A stretch of DNA of 64,000 bases from Jaltomata sinuosa (Eukaryota; Streptophyta; Magnoliopsida; Solanales; Solanaceae). Position 1 is the stretch's first letter, and every line of letters begins with the position of its first letter. The stretch covers positions 140,792 through 204,791 of the forward strand of contig QJPP01002912.1 of assembly GCA_003996215.1 (NCBI GenBank), given 5' to 3'. The translations under genes were made by a program, and so were the position numbers. Below are positions 58,134 to 64,000 of the stretch, one piece after another. The notes under the pieces are model-generated. The model searched no databases. It was not told where the DNA came from and was given only the letters and a program-made list of their open reading frames with translations.

Positions 58134-58991
58134 TTACTCTCTTAATTCTGCAGGAGCCATCCTGTAAGGGGGAATTGATATTGGCTGAGTATCTAGGAGT
58201 AGGTCAATGGCAAACTCAATTTCCATTTCTGGAGGGATTCCTGGAAGCTCATCCGGGAATACATCTAGAAACTGACTCACAACTGATTGAAGAGTTGCTG
58301 GTCCATCCTCTGTGATTCTTACTCGAACTAAATGATAAATATAGCCTTTAGAAATCATTTTCTGGGCCTTAAGGTAGGAAATAAACCTACCCCTAAGCGT
58401 GGCAGCATTACCTTTCCACTCTAGGATTGTCTCTTCCGGAAAATGGAATTTGACAACCTTATTTCTACAATCGATATTAGCACAACATGCATCTAACCAG
58501 TCCATGCCCATAATGACATCGAAGTCAATCATATCTAATTCGATTAGATCAGCTGAAGTGAGGCGGTCATAAATCCACACTGCACAATCTTGATAAACTC
58601 GTCTAGCTATAATAGATTCACCAACCGGCGTAGATACAACAAAGGGTCTAGGCAACAACTCAGGGCCTGCCCCCAACTTACCAGCAATGAGCGGGGTAAC
58701 ATATGAAAGAGTAGAGCCAGGATCAATAAGTGCATAAACAACATGAGTAAAAATAGTCAATGTACCTGTAACAACATCAGGTGACGATTCCAAGTCCTGG
58801 CAATTGGCTAGAGCATAAGTGCGATTCTGACCACTGCCTGAACTGGATGCTCGTCCTCCTTCTCTACCTCTACCATGACCTGGTGTATCCTGTTGGCCTG
58901 TCCTAGGGGGACAAATAGTAGATGAAGAAGTTGCCATCGACCCTGTAGGCTGGGACATCTCACCCCTACCTCTACTCGGACAATCTCGCAT
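58134..58991 (-). pseudogene. pol: Tek-D protease and linker
   Basis: After the zinc knuckle and a Gly/Ser/Arg linker the aspartic protease site reads YALIDPGSTLSYVTP (Asp-x-Gly-Ser/Thr intact), then IDFDVIMGMDWLDACCANIDC. The linker FLDVFPDELPGIPPEMEIEF and ISIPPYRMAPAELRE leads to RT. Gag and pol share one frame here. Stop at 58134. Confidence 0.92.
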
Positions 58992-60211
58992 AAAGTGACC
59001 AGGATGCCCACATGAATAACAAGTATCTGAACCCAGGCGACATATCCCAGGATGCTTCCTACCGCACTGAAAACATGGTGGAAAAGGTGGCCTTATCTAA
59101 CCTGAATGCCCCTGGCGATAGGAACTGGATGCACCTGAACTGTGGCCTGGTCCAATCTGAGAAAAACGATCATACCTCTGCCTTTGCAACTGATATTGGT
59201 CACCACTAGTAGGGTGAGGTGATCGCCTATTAAAATGTGGCCTAACATTACCTCGTGGCTCTATATATGACCCAGTAGATCTAGCCCTCTTATCCTGATC
59301 CCTTTCTCGGCTTTGGTTATCTCCAATTTGTACTTCAAGATCCTCTACAGTCTGAGCAATAGCCTATATCTTAGAAATATTCATATCCTCTTGTGTGGCT
59401 GCTATTGTTAATCCCTTAATCAATTCATCCTTAAGGACACGCACATATCGATGAACTCTAGCTCGCATCATACTCACAATATCGGGGGCATACCTGGGTA
59501 ATGAATTAAACCTGAGGCTGTACTGTCGAACATTCATATTGCCCTGCCTAAGGGCTAGAAATTGATCAAGGCTGGCCTCTCGAACCTCCTGTGGAAGATA
59601 GTGAGCTAGGAAGGCCTCTGAAAATTTCTCCCATTCAGCTGGGGGTGCATTTGATCCCCTAGACCGATCCCAAGCCTCGAACCATAAAATGGCCACATCT
59701 CGTAACCTGAAAGATGCAAACTCCACTGCCTCCACTACTGTTGCATGCATGACTTGAAGTACTCGATAAGTCTGATCAATAAACTCCTGAGGATCCTCAC
59801 GTGGGTCAGAGCCTGTAAATATAGGAGGACTTAGGCTGATAAACTCTCGAGCCATAGAACTTTCTGAGCCACCTGACCTAACACTCGCTGATGCCCCAAT
59901 TTGTTGTTGTTGTGTGGCTACCATCTGGGTCAATAATTGAACAGCACTCCTGATGTCCTGGTCCTCTGCTTCAGGTGGAGGAGCTATAGGTGCTGGTTCA
60001 TCTCTAGCTATCCCAGATGCCACTGGAGCAGATGGGGTCAGGGGTACTGGATCCCCTCTAGTCTCATCAGGTACTTGATGAACTGGGATCTCTGGTGTCG
60101 GTGATTCACTTTGAGCCTTAAATCTATCCAATCGGATAGGCGGGGAATGACTAGTACCTTCCCCGTATCCGTGCCAACCCGTCGGCTACTCATTTGTCTG
60201 GTCACAGGCAT
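58992..60211 (-). pseudogene. gag: Tek-D gag
   Basis: The start is probably MPVTRQMSSRRVGTDTG (60211); a frameshift near 60140 moves into the long frame 60131-59364. The capsid-like core includes EFISLSPPIFTGSDPREDPQEF, EWEKFSEAFLAHYLPQEVREASL and LRQGNMNVRQYSLRF. A TAG at 59364-59366 and another at 59097-59099 follow. Then come CFQCGRKHPGIC and the knuckle CYSCGHPGHFMRDC (about 59020-58980). Confidence 0.92.
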
Positions 60212-60410
60212 TTCTGTAAATAAGGAATAGAAAAACATGAATTAGACTTCAAACATCTTATGACCTCGCTCTATTGCACGATCTAGCAAATGAAAAAAGG
60301 ATAACAATTCCTAAATGTCCCATAGCCTCATGATTATAGGTATGGTGCACAACACACCCATAAGCAAGACTCTACTAGACACGGCTTGTAGACTCCCTGG
60401 GATTCGATGT

Positions 60411-60422
60411 GCTCTGATACCA
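60411..60422 (-). other. Tek-D PBS, tRNA-Met type
   Basis: The minus strand reads TGGTATCAGAGC four bases inside the LTR end. A 5' UTR of about 200 bp leads to gag. Confidence 0.95.
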
Positions 60423-60426
60423 AGTT

Positions 60427-62986
60427 TGTCATACCCCAAACCATGGGAGGCATGACCGACACCCGGAGCCCCAAAAGGCCGAGGGTGCCAAAATAGAGTA
60501 TATCTCTTTAAACCTGCTGGGGGTCTGAGACCGACAAGGTCTCTAAAAATAACAATTTGAAACACTGAAAGCTCAATAGTATGTAAACAACTTAAGGCCG
60601 ACAAGGCTATTATCATAGTAGATAGCTAATAACAAGGCCGATAAGGCCATACCCAACACTGATGTACATATACACGTCTACAAGCCTCTAGGAGTAAGTA
60701 AAATATCTCATATCCAGGACAGGGCCCTGGACTACCCATAAGTTGTACATATACATAACATGGTCAAAATATAAGCTAGACCTCTGACTCGTCAGCTCCA
60801 GGAAGAATGGAGCTTACCAAAATGGCTGAACTCCGCAACTCCTACTGAAGAGGTCTATCTGGGTTTCTGTCTGGACCTGCAGGCATGAATGCAGCGCCCC
60901 CAGGCAATGGGGACGTCAGTACGACAATAATGTACTGGCATGTAAGGTAGAAACATAAAAGCAAGTCGCAAGTAGTAAATCTGAATAAGATATAATATGA
61001 AACTTGTAAACTGTAATTGGTAAGACTCGTTAAGCTCTTTCTCATTTATTCTTTTTAGAATACAACACATGCATTAACTCACACCACAACTCACTCTTTA
61101 TAACCCACGCTGAACCACAATAGCGCCTCGGTGCACCCTATTTATAATAGCCTCAATATGGCAGTAGCGCCTCGGCGTACACTATGTATATAATGGCCTC
61201 AATATGGCAGTAGAACCTTGGTGCACACTATGTATATAACGGCCTCAATATGGCAGTAGCACCTCGGTGCACACTAACACGCAAACCATGCATAATAAGT
61301 GTACTACTAGATTGACCTTCAAAGATATTCTTGTTATTTATGAAGGTTCATTTAGATAACTTCTTTAGCCTTTGCTTACTAGGTGTTGGACTCAACATAC
61401 CAAACACATATAAATGGGGATTTGACTTGCTAACTTTCCTTGTATACTTTCTAAAGCTTTATTAGGGATCACAATACAAAGAAGAAACTTGACAACAGGA
61501 TAACTTACGTTCATGCAAAAAAAATCAGATTTTTTATAAGAAGGCGACTTGAATCACCATAATGTATAACTTAGTTCCTTAAGACTTGTTGAGTTACCAA
61601 ATCATCTCTCTTACAACAGAATACTCAAAGTCCTTCTTTCGGAGATTTAGAGTTCTATTTCTAATTCATGCCGATAAGGAATAAAGAAGCCTTAACATAC
61701 CTCGTTCCTTCCGAAGATTGCGCTTACCATAACTTGGACTTTCCTTTATTAAGTTAATCTACAACACAAGGGTATAATGAAGCTAATATTAGCTCTTAAA
61801 CCTGATGCAACTTTCCCAAAACAGTAGATAAATATTTCCCGGGAAGATTTACGTATTTTGCATTAATTAAAAGTGTATCGTCACACCTTTCTCTCCTATC
61901 CAATACACATCACACACACACCAACCTACTGCCTCCAATAATACAAAACACATCAAATAGCCCCTACACAACTCACCATGCCGAAATACATTAGCAACAC
62001 ATTGAACCCACGGCTTCCGATCGCCGTCCCGTGAGTTCTTAACAACAATTAAACAACAATTGTCCATACGAACTTCAATCCAAAAATATGATTATGGTCA
62101 GAGTACTTACCACACTTGAGGGTGTGTTTTATCCTCTTTTTATTGATTCCTTTAAAAGATTAAGTACCCCTACACATACACCAACTAGAGAAGAAGAAAT
62201 ATCTTAATTGTTACACAATTTCTATGTGTTAAATCTTAAGAAAGGGGCTGCCATAGTTCATGTATTTATTACCATTGGATATCCTAGATATATGTAGTAG
62301 ATTAATACCAAGATAATAATTTGTTTAACTCACCTTAAGCTTGAATGAATCTTGATCTTGTTAGAACCCTAAAGAGAGAGAAGGGCTGCCAAAAGGAAAG
62401 GAGATAAGAGAGAATGTTTCCAGCTTTTTGTGATCAATATTGATCAACAAAAGGTCTGTATAAAGGGACCTTTTTGGCCGACTTTTTTGAGTATATTTGG
62501 GCCAAAATGGGTCAAGAAACTTGGGCCAAAATTACCCTTTGCTTGGGCCTCAAAAGGGTTAAGTTTTGCGGCTGATTTCGGGCTTCTCTTGGGTCAAAAT
62601 GTGGTCAATATTGGTTGCTACCTTTTGTAGTTGTTTGGGCCAGATTTGGTTGTTCTTTGATGGGACAACTTTAAACTTCATTTGGGCTACCATTAGGTCT
62701 AATAATCCATGGTGTTGCTTCCCGTAATCGGCCCTTGGAACTTAGTTCGTTAGCGTAGGTAGGTGATGCACCTACTTGTCACCTAAGAGGTTAGATAAGT
62801 CGAGCAAGTACCTCACTTGTTTTATATCATTTTTCAAAACCCTCCTCCTTATAATTTAACTTAACACTTATATACATTTGACCATTTCAAATTCTAGGAC
62901 AAAGTACCCCTTCACAATCTCGAGCTCAAATACCTTCGTCGATATTTACTTAGTCACATAGGTTTTAAAAGGTACGGGGTGTTACA
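60427..62986 (-). repeat. Tek-D 5' LTR
   Basis: 2560 bp. Four copies of the 46-bp unit start at 61126, 61170, 61216 and 61262. The palindrome TGATCAATATTGATCA is kept at 62431-62446. Confidence 0.95.
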
Positions 62987-64000
62987 TAGGCTGCCTGTGT
63001 CGGCTTCGATGAACCCCTTAGGAAAATCTTTCTTTCCCCTTCCCTTATTCTTGAACTACGTCTGACCTAAATTCTCAAGAATGAGATACGTAGAAGGCCT
63101 TTGTCAGCCTCGTTCATCCCTTTAATTATTTCTAATAATTTCCCACTATAAGTGTGGGAACTACGTTTGACCAGAATCCTGCCTCAACGGGATACGTAGG
63201 CGCCACAACGGTTCGGTCATATCACCTCAGGAAATGGAAACTGGGGCAGAATTTTTAAGAAAGGAATCTCAAAAATTCAGAAGATGAAGGTCGTTGCCGA
63301 CAAGACAAGAGGATGCTTGTAGATACACAAATGCCACAATAGTTCATCCATATCACCCAGGAAACAGAAACTGGGTCAGAATTTTTGAAAAATGAATCTC
63401 AAAAATTCAGAAGACAGAGAGCATTTGACTCCGAAGAGTTCCCCAGCAAGAATGCAGAGTATGCCGAAGAGCAACCAAAGCAAATATCGAGAAAGAATCT
63501 CACGATCCCCATAGAGTCTCAAGTCTCTTGCCGGAAGGAATAAAACCCTCTAAGAAACCTTTAACTGGGGCAGAAATTTTGAGAAGGATCTCAAAATTTC
63601 CGCCAAGCTTCATTCAAGAGTTCAACATTAAACTCCGATGAATTTCCCAACACCGAGATATCAGAGCCTACTTAAAGGAATCTCCAGTCCAATATGGATT
63701 AATCCCTGGTTGTGATAGATTTCTCAAAAATTATCTTTCAGGTTCCCCAGCCAGGATGACGAAGGACCTCCGTAGTCTGCCAGCAGTATTTTAGGAATGC
63801 CAAGACCCCGAATAAAGGGCAGTTTTCGAGATAGCACATGACATGACAGGCAGAGATGTTTTCAAAACATCTCTTTTTTTTCTAAACTCTTTGTTTTCCA
63901 AAGAACTTGTTTGAAAAATATTTACATAGATTAGTTTTACTCCATTAATGTAATTTTGTCTTATGTCTACCTTGGTTCGGAGAGAATCGAGGGTGACAAG
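62987..64000 (+). other. Tat-G 3' UTR, continued
   Basis: No coding sequence. Two more copies of the ACTACGTTTGACC...GATACGTAGGC repeat (63051-63094, 63157-63201) and three of a repeat around AACTGGGGCAGAATTTT (near 63240, 63370, 63563). A perfect inverted repeat with 11-bp arms and a one-base centre lies at 63852-63874, followed by a run of T. The element leaves the window here. Confidence 0.75.

Larger units (their letters stand above)
52501..62986 (-). mobile_element. Tek-D: structurally complete chromovirus (Tekay/Del)
   Basis: 10,486 bp with a perfect TSD TAGGC (52496-52500, 62987-62991) and two LTRs. PBS, gag, protease, RT, RNase H, integrase, chromodomain and polypurine tract are all present in order on the minus strand. 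Premature stops and a gag frameshift make it non-autonomous now. A hand comparison of the first 335 LTR columns gives about 22 differences, mostly transitions. It is the youngest complete insertion in the window by structure. Confidence 0.95.
43288..64000 (+). mobile_element. Tat-G: Ogre/Tat-like element, deleted pol, with nested Tek-D
   Basis: Long 5' LTR, PBS starting TGGCGACTC, gag, protease lead, then integrase C-terminus and a repeat-bearing 3' UTR. RT, RNase H and the integrase core are missing at about 52100. Tek-D occupies 52501-62986. The 3' LTR lies beyond the window. Confidence 0.85.

Overview
The window looks like plant nuclear DNA from gene-poor, repeat-dense chromatin. The retrotransposon families resemble those of nightshades (Solanaceae); that is recognition from memory, not a search. 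I see no convincing host gene, rRNA, tRNA or CRISPR array. Nearly everything is LTR retrotransposon of the Ty3/gypsy superfamily, mostly decayed, in several layers of nesting. Element labels below are mine.

Layout, left to right. 1-3137: Ath-I, an Athila/Tat-type element on the minus strand (gag, PBS, 5' LTR). 3138-5034: A3, a truncated chromovirus LTR (+). 5035-8209: Tek-E, a deleted chromovirus on the minus strand. 8441-9277 plus 27241-30438: Tek-C, an almost coding-free element (+) split by the insertion of Ath-B (9278-27240, minus, 5-bp TSD AGGTA). Ath-B is itself split by chromovirus A1 (16162-24398, minus, TSD CGATA/CGATG). 30439-33002: fragments of LTRs, called H. 33003-38275: F1 (LTR, PBS and gag, +), joined to an inverted LTR of the same family, F2 (38276-43241, minus). 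F2 is interrupted by a solo LTR, A2 (38555-40492, TSD AATAG). 43288 to the window end: Tat-G, an Ogre-like element (+), interrupted by the structurally complete chromovirus Tek-D (52501-62986, minus, TSD TAGGC).

Nesting order follows from the target-site duplications: A1 entered Ath-B, which had entered Tek-C; A2 entered F2; Tek-D entered Tat-G. Only Tek-D keeps two complete LTRs around gag, protease, RT, RNase H, integrase and chromodomain. It carries at least seven premature stops and a gag frameshift. Ath-B and Tat-G have both lost RT, RNase H and the integrase core, so they are non-autonomous deletion derivatives.

The most interesting observation concerns the LTR upstream regions. Six families (Ath-I, A, Ath-B, F, Tek-E, H) carry arrays of short near-palindromic words. 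The sequence of the word differs between families. The words come in pairs whose centres lie 19-21 bp apart, about two helical turns. Where the arrays are long, the pairs repeat with a period of about 91-97 bp (Ath-I, A, Ath-B) or 53 bp (F1). In Ath-I, F1 and H a TATA-like box lies next to the array. The geometry is kept while the letters change, across lineages with different primer-binding sites. I know of no description of this, but could not search.
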